Source: JALOOX01 sp964557955 (GTDB lineage Bacteria > Desulfobacterota > Syntrophobacteria > Syntrophobacterales > Syntrophobacteraceae). Taken from it: DNA of 64,000 nucleotides. The notes beneath the pieces are model-generated. The model was not told the origin of the DNA. It was given only the letters and a program-made list of their open reading frames with translations, and did no database searches. The position numbers and the translations under genes are program-made. The DNA lies in NCBI GenBank assembly GCA_964557955.1, contig CAZLCS010000030.1, forward strand, positions 7,572 through 71,571. The letters run 5' to 3'. Of the stretch, positions 18,733 to 26,977 are shown one piece after another (positions within the stretch are counted from its first letter, which is position 1; the number at the start of each line of letters is the position of its first letter).

Positions 18733-19386
18733 GTGACTGCCCGGGAGCACCTCGGATTTGTTCCCCGGCGCACATGGGTGGACATGGTCGATTCCTTCCT
18801 CGATGATCTCCGCCGGCCACGACCCGACCCGGGAGGTGGTGCGGCCGCAGCACACAGCGCTTTGCTCGGCATCGCTCTGGCGGAGAAGATCGTTTGTTTG
18901 GAGCGGAAACGCTTTGCTGGAAAGCATCCCGAATCCGAGCTCTGGGAGGATTGCTTTCTTAGAGTGAGCCGGCTGACCGATTCGTTCACCCGACTGCGCA
19001 GCGAAGATGTTCAAGCCTATCAGCAGCTTGCAGATGCGCTGCGCGATGGGGAGGCGGGGGGACGCCTCGAGGAGGCGCTGGCGGGAGCTGTCCAGTGCCC
19101 TTTGAATATCATGCGGGCGGCGCGGGGGGCCCTTGATCTGATCGAGGAGGTGGGGGGCCGGTGCCGGCGTTTCCTGGTGGCGGATGTCCTGGTGGCCTGC
19201 GAGCTCCTCGGCGCTGCCATTCTCGGCGCCTGCCACATCGCCGTCGCCAACCTCCCCCTCATGCAGGAATCCTCATTGCGTGCAACGTGGCTCGAGGAGC
19301 TCACGCACGAGCGGAACCTTGGAAATGAGCGGCTGAACGGTGTGAGAGCGGAACTCGAGGTGCGGAATGCGGCTGGCGGCAGATAA
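18733..19386 (+). CDS. Cyclodeaminase/cyclohydrolase family protein (methenyl-THF cyclohydrolase, FchA-like)
   Basis: A 217-aa all-helical protein of the FTCD C-terminal family. The folate-site motif RPDPGGGAAAAHSALLGIAL (about 29-48) and the later ADVLVACELLGAAILGACH are typical. Its members hydrolyse 5,10-methenyl-THF to formyl-THF or deaminate formimino-THF. It starts at GTG directly after the TolC stop and overlaps the next methyltransferase gene by 20 bp, so the two one-carbon genes are coupled. Confidence 0.85.
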   Translation: MTAREHLGFVPRRTWVDMVDSFLDDLRRPRPDPGGGAAAAHSALLGIALAEKIVCLERKRFAGKHPESELWEDCFLRVSRLTDSFTRLRSEDVQAYQQLADALRDGEAGGRLEEALAGAVQCPLNIMRAARGALDLIEEVGGRCRRFLVADVLVACELLGAAILGACHIAVANLPLMQESSLRATWLEELTHERNLGNERLNGVRAELEVRNAAGGR

Positions 19387-20131
19387 TCTGCATGCCCTGA
19401 ATCCCGCTGTGGCTGACGCTCTGCGAAATCTTGACCCGGCGCCCCTTCAGGAGCTGGCGAGGCAGTGCGAGCTTCCCGGTGTTCAGCTCCTCGATATCAA
19501 CCCGGGATTTCTGGGCCGGCGCCACGAGGACCGCATGGCTTTCATGGTGGAAGCGGTTCAGGAGGTGACCGGGCTCCAGCTCATCCTGGACAGCCCCAAC
19601 CCCCGAATCCTGGCCAGGGGGCTTGCGGTCTGCCGCGAGAAGCCCGTGCTCAGTGCGCTCTCCCTGGAGGCGCATAAGCTCGATGAGCTGCTGCCTCTGG
19701 CCGCCGAGCACCGGACCCGCCTGGTGTTGCTGCTCATGGATGAACGATCCAGGGTGCCGCTGTCCATGGAGGAGCGCCTGGCCGTCGCCTCGGAGCTCAG
19801 GGAGCGGGCGCTGGCGGCGGGGCTGGATGACGGAGATCTGATCTACGATCCGGTGCTCCCCAACCTGAGCTGGCCCGACGCTCCCGCCCATATCCGTGAA
19901 GTCATTCGAACCATCCGGATGCTCTCAGGCTGGTCCCTTTTCCCCGAACCCGCACAGACCATGGCCGGGCTCTCCAACCTTCGGAGCGGGCTGCGAAATC
20001 GCTATCCCCTCGAGGTGGAAACGGCCTGCCTGGGAATGCTGGCGGGCGCCGGGCTGGGGCTGGCATTGGCCAACGTTCGCCAGGAAGGCTTCATGACAGC
20101 CTTCCAAACCATTCGAACCTACACCGACTGA
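19367..20131 (+). CDS. Pterin-binding methyltransferase, AcsE-like
   Basis: A 254-aa TIM-barrel protein of the dihydropteroate-synthase/pterin-binding family. LLDINPGFLG (about 45) is the characteristic early strand. VTGLQLILDSPNPRILARGL and DLIYDPVLPNLSWP follow the pattern of methyl-THF:corrinoid iron-sulfur protein methyltransferase (AcsE) of the Wood-Ljungdahl pathway. Overlap with the cyclohydrolase gene supports a one-carbon role. No corrinoid protein gene is adjacent, so the exact acceptor is uncertain. Confidence 0.8.
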   Translation: MRLAADNLHALNPAVADALRNLDPAPLQELARQCELPGVQLLDINPGFLGRRHEDRMAFMVEAVQEVTGLQLILDSPNPRILARGLAVCREKPVLSALSLEAHKLDELLPLAAEHRTRLVLLLMDERSRVPLSMEERLAVASELRERALAAGLDDGDLIYDPVLPNLSWPDAPAHIREVIRTIRMLSGWSLFPEPAQTMAGLSNLRSGLRNRYPLEVETACLGMLAGAGLGLALANVRQEGFMTAFQTIRTYTD

Positions 20132-20177
20132 GCGGGTGAGAAGCCCGGAGGCTGCTGGCGGGGCATGGGGGGAGAGT

Positions 20178-21791
20178 TCAGAGGTTGAATCTCTGCATCT
20201 TCTTGATGAGGCCGAAACGGCTCAGGCCGAGCTCCCTGGCGGCCAGTGACTTGTTGCCCGAATGCCGCAGGAGCGCCTCCTGCAGGGCTTTTATTTCGAT
20301 GGCTTCCAGTCTTTGTTTCAGGGTGCCGCGTGTCGGCTCGGAGCCGTTGGCGAGGGCGGCATCGGTACGAATCTTGTCAGAGAGGTGCTCGAGCTCGATC
20401 ATCGCATCATTCTCAACCAGTGCGACGGCACGCTCGATTTCATTCTCCAGTTCGCGAACATTTCCCGGGAACGGATAGGAGCAGAGGCAATCCATCGTCA
20501 TTCGGCTGATGCCTCGCACCTTCTTTCGGCTTTTCTCGGCATGTTTTCTCATAAAGTGCCGAACCAGAATGGGAATGTCTCCCGCACGCTCACGCAGCGG
20601 GGGAAGCACAATGGGGAAGACGTTCAAGCGGTAGTACAGGTCTTCCCGAAAGCGGCCGGTTCGGACATCTGCAGCAAGATCCCGATTCGTGGCGGAGATC
20701 ACCCTCACGTTCACCTTCTTGGATTGATTGGCTCCCAGCGGACGGATTTCTCCTTCCTGCAGCACCCGCAGGAGAGACACCTGCATGGCGAGCGGCATGT
20801 CCCCCACTTCGTCGAGGAAGATGGTCCCCCCATCGGCCTCTTCAAATAGCCCCTGCTTGTCGTTGAGGGCTCCCGTGAAGGCGCCCCTGCGGTAACCGAA
20901 CAGCTCGCTTGCCAGAAGGGTCTCGGGGATTCCGCCGCAATTCTGGGAGACAAATCGGCCGAGCCGCCGTGAGCTGTTCTGGTGAATGGAACGCGCCACG
21001 AGCTCTTTTCCCGTTCCCGTTTCACCATGGATCAACACGGTGATATCAGACTCGATGGCCTTTTCGCAGAGCTGGAAAACCTTGAGGATCTGGGGGCTGT
21101 TACCCTTGACGTGACAAAAATGGTACTTGTCTTCGAGCTCCCTTCTCCGGAGGAAGTTCTCCTGTTGAGAGTGCTCGATGAGCAGGTCTTTTTCGCGGTC
21201 CACATACTGCAAGTCCCTGTAGGCGCTCTGGAGCTCCTCGAACATCCTGGCGTTGTCAAGCGCCATGCCGATGGTGCCCGCAATGATGCTCAGGAAATTC
21301 AGGTCGGTCTGCGTAAAGGCTTCGCGATGCCGGTGGCAGCCTTCAATGACACCGGTGATTCTTCCCTTCGCGTGGATAGGGGCGACGATCATCGAGCGCG
21401 TCATGAAACCGGTCTGATCGTCCACCTGTTTGAAGTGCTGGGGGTCCTGGGAGACATCCTGGATCAGTTCAGGAATTCCACTGCCGAGCACTCTTCCCGC
21501 GATGCCATGGTTTGCCGGAAAACGCAATTCCTTCAGGGTCTTGGATTCTTCTGCTTCGTTGCCCACCTCCACACGAAAGTAGAGCTCGTTTGCCGTGGGG
21601 TCGTGGAGAAGGATGGAAACGGTCTCAGCGTTGACGAGACCCTTTGTTCGATCGATGATTTTTCTCAACAGTTCGTCCGTGTCGAGCGAGCCATGCAGGG
21701 TTTGGGTCACCTCGAGCAGGGCTTTGAGGCGCTCATGGTCGGTCGTCAAATGGACGATATCTGTCATTTCTTTCAGGATCGCGTTGGACAT
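20178..21791 (-). CDS. Sigma-54 dependent regulator with GAF sensor
   Basis: A 537-aa NtrC-type activator. An N-terminal GAF domain (about 20-185) is followed by a short coiled linker. The AAA+ domain has Walker A GETGTGKE, the sigma-54 contact loop GAFTGA, Walker B GGTIFLDEVGDM and the arginine-finger region. A Fis-type HTH closes the protein (LAARELGLSRFGLIKKMQRF). There is no receiver domain, so it probably answers a small ligand or redox state. It diverges from the cyclase gene across 0.6 kb that carries a minus-strand terminator in its likely leader. Confidence 0.95.
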   Translation of the reverse strand: MSNAILKEMTDIVHLTTDHERLKALLEVTQTLHGSLDTDELLRKIIDRTKGLVNAETVSILLHDPTANELYFRVEVGNEAEESKTLKELRFPANHGIAGRVLGSGIPELIQDVSQDPQHFKQVDDQTGFMTRSMIVAPIHAKGRITGVIEGCHRHREAFTQTDLNFLSIIAGTIGMALDNARMFEELQSAYRDLQYVDREKDLLIEHSQQENFLRRRELEDKYHFCHVKGNSPQILKVFQLCEKAIESDITVLIHGETGTGKELVARSIHQNSSRRLGRFVSQNCGGIPETLLASELFGYRRGAFTGALNDKQGLFEEADGGTIFLDEVGDMPLAMQVSLLRVLQEGEIRPLGANQSKKVNVRVISATNRDLAADVRTGRFREDLYYRLNVFPIVLPPLRERAGDIPILVRHFMRKHAEKSRKKVRGISRMTMDCLCSYPFPGNVRELENEIERAVALVENDAMIELEHLSDKIRTDAALANGSEPTRGTLKQRLEAIEIKALQEALLRHSGNKSLAARELGLSRFGLIKKMQRFNL

Positions 21792-22010
21792 ACCTCTCCA
21801 TCCTGTTGTCCTGACAGATTCAATAATGGAGATTATAAGGAATTAGGCCCAAGATGACTCTAACCCATCAGGCCGGGAATCCAAACAACAAATTGTGCCG
21901 GTTCATGCCTGAATCTTCGAATGGGTTGCCCAGCGGGGGCCGGGATCACGGATTGGCGTTTGGGAGACCCGGGAGTGAAGCTTGATGGATTTGAGATATC
22001 GCGGTACTTT

Positions 22011-22056
22011 CCTGAAAAAAGAACCTCCGCGGGGGGGCCTGGAAACCCCGCGGAGG
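22011..22056 (-). terminator. Rho-independent terminator, minus strand, in the sigma-54 regulator leader
   Basis: An 11-bp perfect stem (CCTCCGCGGGG, 22024-22034, with CCCCGCGGAGG, 22046-22056) and 11-base loop. On the minus strand it is followed by TTCTTTTTT; the plus strand has no T run. It lies about 220 bases upstream of the regulator start, so it may be an attenuator or end a small RNA. Confidence 0.8.
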
Positions 22057-22250
22057 CCAAAACAATAAAAGAAGTGTGAGAGAAGTGGCATACGCCCTGT
22101 GCTGTCCACTGAGCAATGGCTGTGCCACGTTCTGAAACGGCGAGACAGATCGGTAGTTCTACGGACTTTGATCGTTTCGCCATGCGCTCTTGTGCAAGGA
22201 GAGGACGTGCTTCACCATTTCCCGAGATGCGTTGGATTGTTCACAAAATA

Positions 22251-22360
22251 TCAACTTTGTTGACGCTCTCTTCAACGCGATATCTTGGTAAATAAAGTGA
22301 GATCAAAAGGTTGAGCCATCTGTCAATAAAGTTGACGGCTGTCAACCGAGTTGCTATTTC
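22251..22360 (+). promoter_or_regulatory. TTGAC/GTCAA inverted-repeat cluster and putative cyclase promoter
   Basis: TCAAC-TTT-GTTGA (22251-22263) and GTCAA-TAAAG-TTGAC (22322-22336) are perfect inverted repeats; GTCAACCGAGTTGC follows at 22341. A sigma-70-like pair is TTGACG (22332-22337), 17 bases, TATTTC (22355-22360). The second palindrome overlaps the -35, as expected for a repressor site. Confidence 0.5.
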
Positions 22361-22398
22361 GAGCCGAAAATCTGAATGTTGAAAGGAGCTCATCTTTT

Positions 22399-22467
22399 AT
22401 GAATGAACCGAACCGGCCCGAAGATGCCTTCTTGTGGAAACGGCAGAGAATCTCTGAGGGGCGATGA
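22399..22467 (+). CDS. Possible 22-aa leader peptide upstream of the cyclase
   Basis: ATG 22399 follows AAAGGAG (22382-22387) and encodes MNEPNRPEDAFLWKRQRISE plus two residues. Its TGA (22465-22467) is one base before the cyclase ATG (22469). This geometry favours re-initiation. The ribosome site fits this ORF better than the overlapping ATG at 22403 in the cyclase frame. Confidence 0.45.
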   Translation: MNEPNRPEDAFLWKRQRISEGR

Positions 22468-22468
22468 C

Positions 22469-24727
22469 ATGCCTCGACCGGGAGCCGGCGGCATCATCTG
22501 TGTCCTGATTGCGGCACTGGGAAGTCTTCTGAGCATTTCCCCCATCGGTTTCGAGCTCGAAGAAGGCTACGGCCTGGGGCTCTTGTTCCAGCTTCGCGGA
22601 CAGATGAATCCCCCTTCGGAAGTGGTTGTGGTCTCTTTGGACAGTGCGTCGGCCAAGGCATTGGATTTGCCGGACCAACCCTGGAAGTGGCCGAGATCCC
22701 TGCATGCGCGCCTGGTGAACAGGCTGGCTGCCGGAGGTGCCCGGGCCATAGGTTTCGATCTGGTATTCGAGGACCCGCGCCCTGACCATCAGGATGATGC
22801 ATTCGCGCAGGCTTTGAAAAACGCCGGCAATGCGGTCCTTTGCGAATTCATGAAGAAGGAGGCCATTCCGCTCGAGGATTCAGGCGGCAGCAGACTGGGT
22901 GAGGCCAGCGTAGAGAGGCTCGTGGGCCCCACACCGGTCCTGGCCGATGCTGCGGTAGCTCGTGCACCATTTCCTCTGCCCAAGGTGCCCTTTCGGGTCA
23001 GCCAGTTCTGGACCTTCAAGACAAACGGTGCCGACAGGCCGACGTTGCCTGTGGTCATGTTTCAGGTGTACGGTCTCCAGGTATACGAACGATGGATGGA
23101 GCTTCTCGGGAAGGTGGCCCCTCACTGGACAGGGGGGCTTCCCTCTTCCGCAGGGGATGTAGTCGACGGGAGAGCCGTGGAGTCTTTGGTGGCGCGACTT
23201 CGCTCGCTCTTTCTGCAGGACCGGCGGGTGGCCCGCCAGCTCCTGGATGAAGTGCAGAAGAGCCGTGAGGAAGAACCGTCCGGCCGGCCGGGCCGCATCC
23301 TGGAAGCGCTTCTTCGGATGTACTCGATACCCGGCGACAGCCTTTTCTTGAATTATTACGGGCGGCCGGGAACCATTCCCACCATTCCCTATCACCGGGT
23401 GGTGGAGGAAGCGCATGCCGGGGAAGACAGCGGATTCCGTATGGATTTTGAGGGCAAAGCGGTTTTTGTGGGGCTTTCGGAGCTGAACCATCCGCAGCAA
23501 ATGGATGCCTTTTATACGGTTTTTTCGCAATCCAACGGCATCGACCTGTGTGGTGTGGAGATCGCCGCGACGGCTTTCGGCAACCTGCTCGACGGCAATT
23601 GGGTGAGGCCGGCGGGTGCTTTGACGCGGGTCCTTCTCATCGCGACCTGGGGAGTGCTCATGGGGACCCTGTGCTGGAACCTTTCCACGTCCGTTGCTCC
23701 ATTGGGCGCCGTGGGCCTGGGAGGGTTCTATTTCGCAGTGGCGCTGTGGGCCTTCACGCATCATGCACGGTGGCTTCCACTGGTGATTCCGGTTCTTATC
23801 CAGATGCCTCTTGCCCTGCTGGCTTCCATCCTCTGGAAATATCGCGAGTCCATTCTGGAGCGCCGGAATGTCGAGCGCGCCCTGGGACACTATCTTCCTC
23901 CTCACATGGTGGAGATGCTGGGCAAGGACCTGGACTTGAGCAAAGGAAGCAGGGCCGTTTACGGCGTCTGTCTCTTTTCGGATATCACTCGTTTCACGGC
24001 GCTTTCGGAGGGATTCGACCCATCGGCGCTTCGCGAATTCCTCAACCGCTACTACCACGAGGTTTTCGAGCCGGTGGGACGCCATCGGGGCGTTGTTTCG
24101 GATCTTGTGGGCGACTCCATGCTGGCGCTCTGGGCGGGGTCGGCTCCCGATCGCCTCATGAGGAGGAACGCCTGCAGAGCCGCACTGGACATTCTTGAAA
24201 CGGTGGAGGTGTTCAACCGGAAGTCGGCTCCGTTGTGCCTGCCGCTTCGATTGGGAATGCATGCCGGAGACATGGTGCTGGGAACGCTCGGTGCCAGGGG
24301 GCATTATGAGTACCGTCCGGTGGGGGACGTGGTCAACACGGCTTCCCGCATCGAGGGCCTCAACAAGCACCTGGGGACGACGGTTCTCGCCACTGCCGAG
24401 GTTTTGCAGGAAGTTGACGGTTTTGTGACCCGGGACCTCGGCGAGTTCGTCCTGGTGGGAAAGACGAAGCCGGTGCATGTCTTTGAGCTCGCAGGCATCG
24501 CGGGGAACAACCCGGTGCTTCCGGAAGGGCTTGACGAGGAGTTTTCCGAGGGGCTTCTTCACTTCAGGGCAGGCTCATGGATGAAGGCCCTCGTGAAGTT
24601 CCAGGAGTGCGAGGCGATTCTTCCGGGAGACGGGCCCTCTCGGTTTTATGGCGGCCTCTGCAGAGACTTCATGATTCAGGAACCGGATGAGCCATGGAGG
24701 GGATGGGTTGTCATCACAAGGAAGTGA
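22469..24727 (+). CDS. CHASE2-domain adenylate/guanylate cyclase
   Basis: A 752-aa membrane cyclase. A first membrane helix (IICVLIAALGSLLSI) is followed by a large extracytoplasmic CHASE2 sensor (about 30-370), then three helices (about 385-465) and a class III cyclase domain from about 495. Metal-binding aspartates appear in FSDITRFTALSEG and VGDSMLALWAG, and the catalytic N/R in NTASRIEG. A C-terminal helical tail follows. It makes cAMP or cGMP in response to an external signal. ATG 22469 is chosen for its own GAGGGG site 7 bases upstream; the frame is open to 22403. Confidence 0.92.
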   Translation: MPRPGAGGIICVLIAALGSLLSISPIGFELEEGYGLGLLFQLRGQMNPPSEVVVVSLDSASAKALDLPDQPWKWPRSLHARLVNRLAAGGARAIGFDLVFEDPRPDHQDDAFAQALKNAGNAVLCEFMKKEAIPLEDSGGSRLGEASVERLVGPTPVLADAAVARAPFPLPKVPFRVSQFWTFKTNGADRPTLPVVMFQVYGLQVYERWMELLGKVAPHWTGGLPSSAGDVVDGRAVESLVARLRSLFLQDRRVARQLLDEVQKSREEEPSGRPGRILEALLRMYSIPGDSLFLNYYGRPGTIPTIPYHRVVEEAHAGEDSGFRMDFEGKAVFVGLSELNHPQQMDAFYTVFSQSNGIDLCGVEIAATAFGNLLDGNWVRPAGALTRVLLIATWGVLMGTLCWNLSTSVAPLGAVGLGGFYFAVALWAFTHHARWLPLVIPVLIQMPLALLASILWKYRESILERRNVERALGHYLPPHMVEMLGKDLDLSKGSRAVYGVCLFSDITRFTALSEGFDPSALREFLNRYYHEVFEPVGRHRGVVSDLVGDSMLALWAGSAPDRLMRRNACRAALDILETVEVFNRKSAPLCLPLRLGMHAGDMVLGTLGARGHYEYRPVGDVVNTASRIEGLNKHLGTTVLATAEVLQEVDGFVTRDLGEFVLVGKTKPVHVFELAGIAGNNPVLPEGLDEEFSEGLLHFRAGSWMKALVKFQECEAILPGDGPSRFYGGLCRDFMIQEPDEPWRGWVVITRK

Positions 24728-24856
24728 AATACCGGGAGGCACGCGGCGAACCGCTGTTCAGCCTTGATGCGCAGCCTTCGGGGAGTTGACGGGATACGAA
24801 CCGGATCCTCCGAGATTGCTGTTTCAGTCCTTTCTGTCTTTGAGGGATAAGCGCTC

Positions 24857-25561
24857 ATGAAACATGGAAAAGATTTCCAGGCCTACCTGACTCCGACATC
24901 CATCATCGACAGTGATCATCCGGATGTGGAGGCCTTTGCCCGCAAGACCTGCGGCGACTCGACCGATGCCGTCGAACGGGCCGTGAAGCTTTACCTGGCC
25001 GTCCGCGATTCTATCCGGTACGATCCTTACATGCCCTTCCACCTTCCGGAGCACTATCGGGCCAGCGGTGTCCTGAGGAGAGGGCGTGGCTTCTGCATCC
25101 CCAAGGCTTCCCTGCTGTGCGCCTGTGCCCGGGTCATGGGGATACCCTCGAGGCTGGGGTTCGCAAACGTCAGGAACCATCTCGCGACGCGGCAGTTGCT
25201 GGATTTTCTGGGAGTCAACCTGTTTGTTTTCCATGCCTTTGTTGAGATGCATCTGGGAGAGAAATGGGTCAAGGCCACGCCGGCTTTCAACCGGGAGCTC
25301 TGTGAGAGGCACCGCGTACCGCCTCTGGACTTTGACGGGCGCGAGGACTCCGTGTTTCAACCCTACAATCTTGAAAATCAGAAGTATATGGAATATGAGG
25401 TCTTCCTTGGCAGCTATGCCGACGTTCCCGTCATGGAGATCGTATCCGCATGGGAAGCGACTTACGGGAAGGAGCGTGTTTCAGCTTGGATCCGCCATTT
25501 TTCGGGCACTGAAGGCAGGCTCGAATCCAGCTTTGAGACGGAAGAGGTCATCCAGGCCTGA
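24857..25561 (+). CDS. Transglutaminase-like cysteine protease family protein
   Basis: A 234-aa protein with the transglutaminase-like core. The Cys is in RRGRGFCIPKASLLCACARV (about 80) and the His in VFHAFVEMHLGEKWVKATPAF (about 126), with the third position near the TPAFN segment. Bacterial members are often peptidases or amide hydrolases of unknown substrate. No signal peptide, so cytoplasmic. It precedes a Cys-rich gene by 84 bp on the same strand. Confidence 0.82.
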   Translation: MKHGKDFQAYLTPTSIIDSDHPDVEAFARKTCGDSTDAVERAVKLYLAVRDSIRYDPYMPFHLPEHYRASGVLRRGRGFCIPKASLLCACARVMGIPSRLGFANVRNHLATRQLLDFLGVNLFVFHAFVEMHLGEKWVKATPAFNRELCERHRVPPLDFDGREDSVFQPYNLENQKYMEYEVFLGSYADVPVMEIVSAWEATYGKERVSAWIRHFSGTEGRLESSFETEEVIQA

Positions 25562-25645
25562 TTTGCGGGGGCGACAGTTCCTGATTGGTTTGAATCATCT
25601 CATGGGCTTGCGGGGAATCGAAATTTGAAGGGAGAATCGAGCGAA

Positions 25646-26167
25646 GTGGATGGGGACGAGCAGGCGGACAGTCCCATTCTGTGTCAAGTCGAGCGGGCCA
25701 AGGCCCTTTACGGGCTGTACGCAGACCGGCTGACGGCTGACGAGGATATCCGGACCCTGCTGGATCGCTATCGAGCAAGCATCGAGCAGACCGGCGTCGC
25801 CATGCATCGGGAAGGGATAGGCGCTGCCTGTTCGACGTGTGCTCGACAGAACCCTTCCGGGTGCTGTTTTTCCGGGATCGAAGACGGATATGACGACATT
25901 CTCCTTCTCCTGAACATGCTCCTCGGTTGTGCTCTGCCCGAATCACGCGAACAGCCCGACAGCTGCTTTTTCGTGGGCGAACGGGGGTGCAGGCTGATGG
26001 CTCGTTTCTACTTCTGCCTGCATTATTTTTGTCCCGGACTGACGACTTCATTGGGCGACGCGCGCATCGGCGCTCTCCAGCAGCAGGTGGCGCAAGAAAT
26101 CCATGCGGGATGCCAGGTGGAAGCCGCAGTCCGAAGATGGCTCCGGGGCCGGTCGGTGACGGTATGA
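25646..26167 (+). CDS. Cysteine-rich hypothetical protein
   Basis: A 173-aa protein with clustered cysteines: ACSTCARQNPSGCCFSG (about 60-76), then single Cys in LLGCALPE, DSCFF, RGCRL and YFCLHYFC. The pattern suggests a metal or Fe-S site, loosely like YkgJ-type CxxC proteins. No family is recognised with confidence. GTG 25646 follows GGGAG; TTG 25625 is an alternative. Its stop overlaps an ATG in frame with the sirtuin gene, so the two are probably cotranscribed. Confidence 0.65.
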   Translation: MDGDEQADSPILCQVERAKALYGLYADRLTADEDIRTLLDRYRASIEQTGVAMHREGIGAACSTCARQNPSGCCFSGIEDGYDDILLLLNMLLGCALPESREQPDSCFFVGERGCRLMARFYFCLHYFCPGLTTSLGDARIGALQQQVAQEIHAGCQVEAAVRRWLRGRSVTV

Positions 26168-26181
26168 AGGGGCGAACGGGC

Positions 26182-26922
26182 ATGAGCACATCAGATGCTG
26201 TCATGAAGGTGGATCTGGTTCGGGACCGGCTCGGCAGGGCTGAAAGGGTGGTGGTCCTGACCGGGGCAGGGATCTCGGCGGAATCGGGGGTTCCCACTTT
26301 CAGGGGAGAAGGGGGGCTTTGGCGGCAATACCGTGCCGTGGACCTGGCTACCCCCCAGGCTTTTGCTCGCGATCCCCAACTGGTTTGGGAGTTCTACAAC
26401 TGGCGCAGGGAAGTCCTGGCGCCGCTTCAGCCCAACCCGGGCCACATCGCGCTGGTGAAGCTGGAGCAGAAGGTCCCGCAATTCTCCCTCATCACCCAGA
26501 ACATCGACGGCCTGCATGCACGGGCAGGAAGTCGAAACATCCTGGAGCTTCACGGCAACATCTGGCATGTGCGCTGCCAGGGCTGTGGGACGGTTGCCGA
26601 GGACCGTTCGGTCCTGCCGCCCATGCCGCTGTGCAGGGATTGCGGGGGGCTTCTGCGGCCTCATGTGGTCTGGTTCGGAGAAGGACTGGATCCCTCCATT
26701 CTCACCATGGCCTACGAAGCCGTCCAGCTCGCCGACGTCATGATGGTCATCGGGACCTCGGGGACCGTCGAACCTGCGGCATCCATGGGCATGGTGGCCA
26801 AGGGGAAGGGCGCCTACCTGGTTGAGATCAACCTGGAGCCGACGCCTTACACCACCCTTTACCACACCAGCATCCTGGGGAAATCCGGAGAAATCCTGCC
26901 CATGATCAGCGAGCCCTCGTGA
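26182..26922 (+). CDS. cobB: NAD-dependent protein deacylase (SIR2 family)
   Basis: A 246-aa sirtuin. GAGISAESGVPTFRG binds NAD, TQNIDGLHARAG and LELHGN hold the catalytic His, and a Cys4 zinc site is formed by CQGCG and CRDCGG. GTSGTVEPAA is the second NAD motif. Likely deacylates lysine residues, for example of acyl-CoA synthetases. ATG 26182 with AAGGGG 9 bases upstream is preferred; ATG 26164 overlaps the previous stop. This is the zinc-bearing enzyme class, not the defence-type SIR2. Confidence 0.92.
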   Translation: MSTSDAVMKVDLVRDRLGRAERVVVLTGAGISAESGVPTFRGEGGLWRQYRAVDLATPQAFARDPQLVWEFYNWRREVLAPLQPNPGHIALVKLEQKVPQFSLITQNIDGLHARAGSRNILELHGNIWHVRCQGCGTVAEDRSVLPPMPLCRDCGGLLRPHVVWFGEGLDPSILTMAYEAVQLADVMMVIGTSGTVEPAASMGMVAKGKGAYLVEINLEPTPYTTLYHTSILGKSGEILPMISEPS

Positions 26923-26936
26923 GAGCTGAAAATCAG

Positions 26937-26960
26937 CTCGAAACCCGAAACCCGAAACCG
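26937..26960. repeat. Heptamer tandem repeat (CGAAACC units)
   Basis: About three and a half 7-bp units between the sirtuin and larE genes, related to the tracts at 12975 and 47378. Confidence 0.8.
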
Positions 26961-26977
26961 GTCTCACCATAGCCGTC

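Noticed and set aside
26182..26922. The sirtuin as an antiphage defence SIR2
   Set aside because: It has the zinc Cys4 and single-domain size of housekeeping CobB and no defence partner gene nearby.
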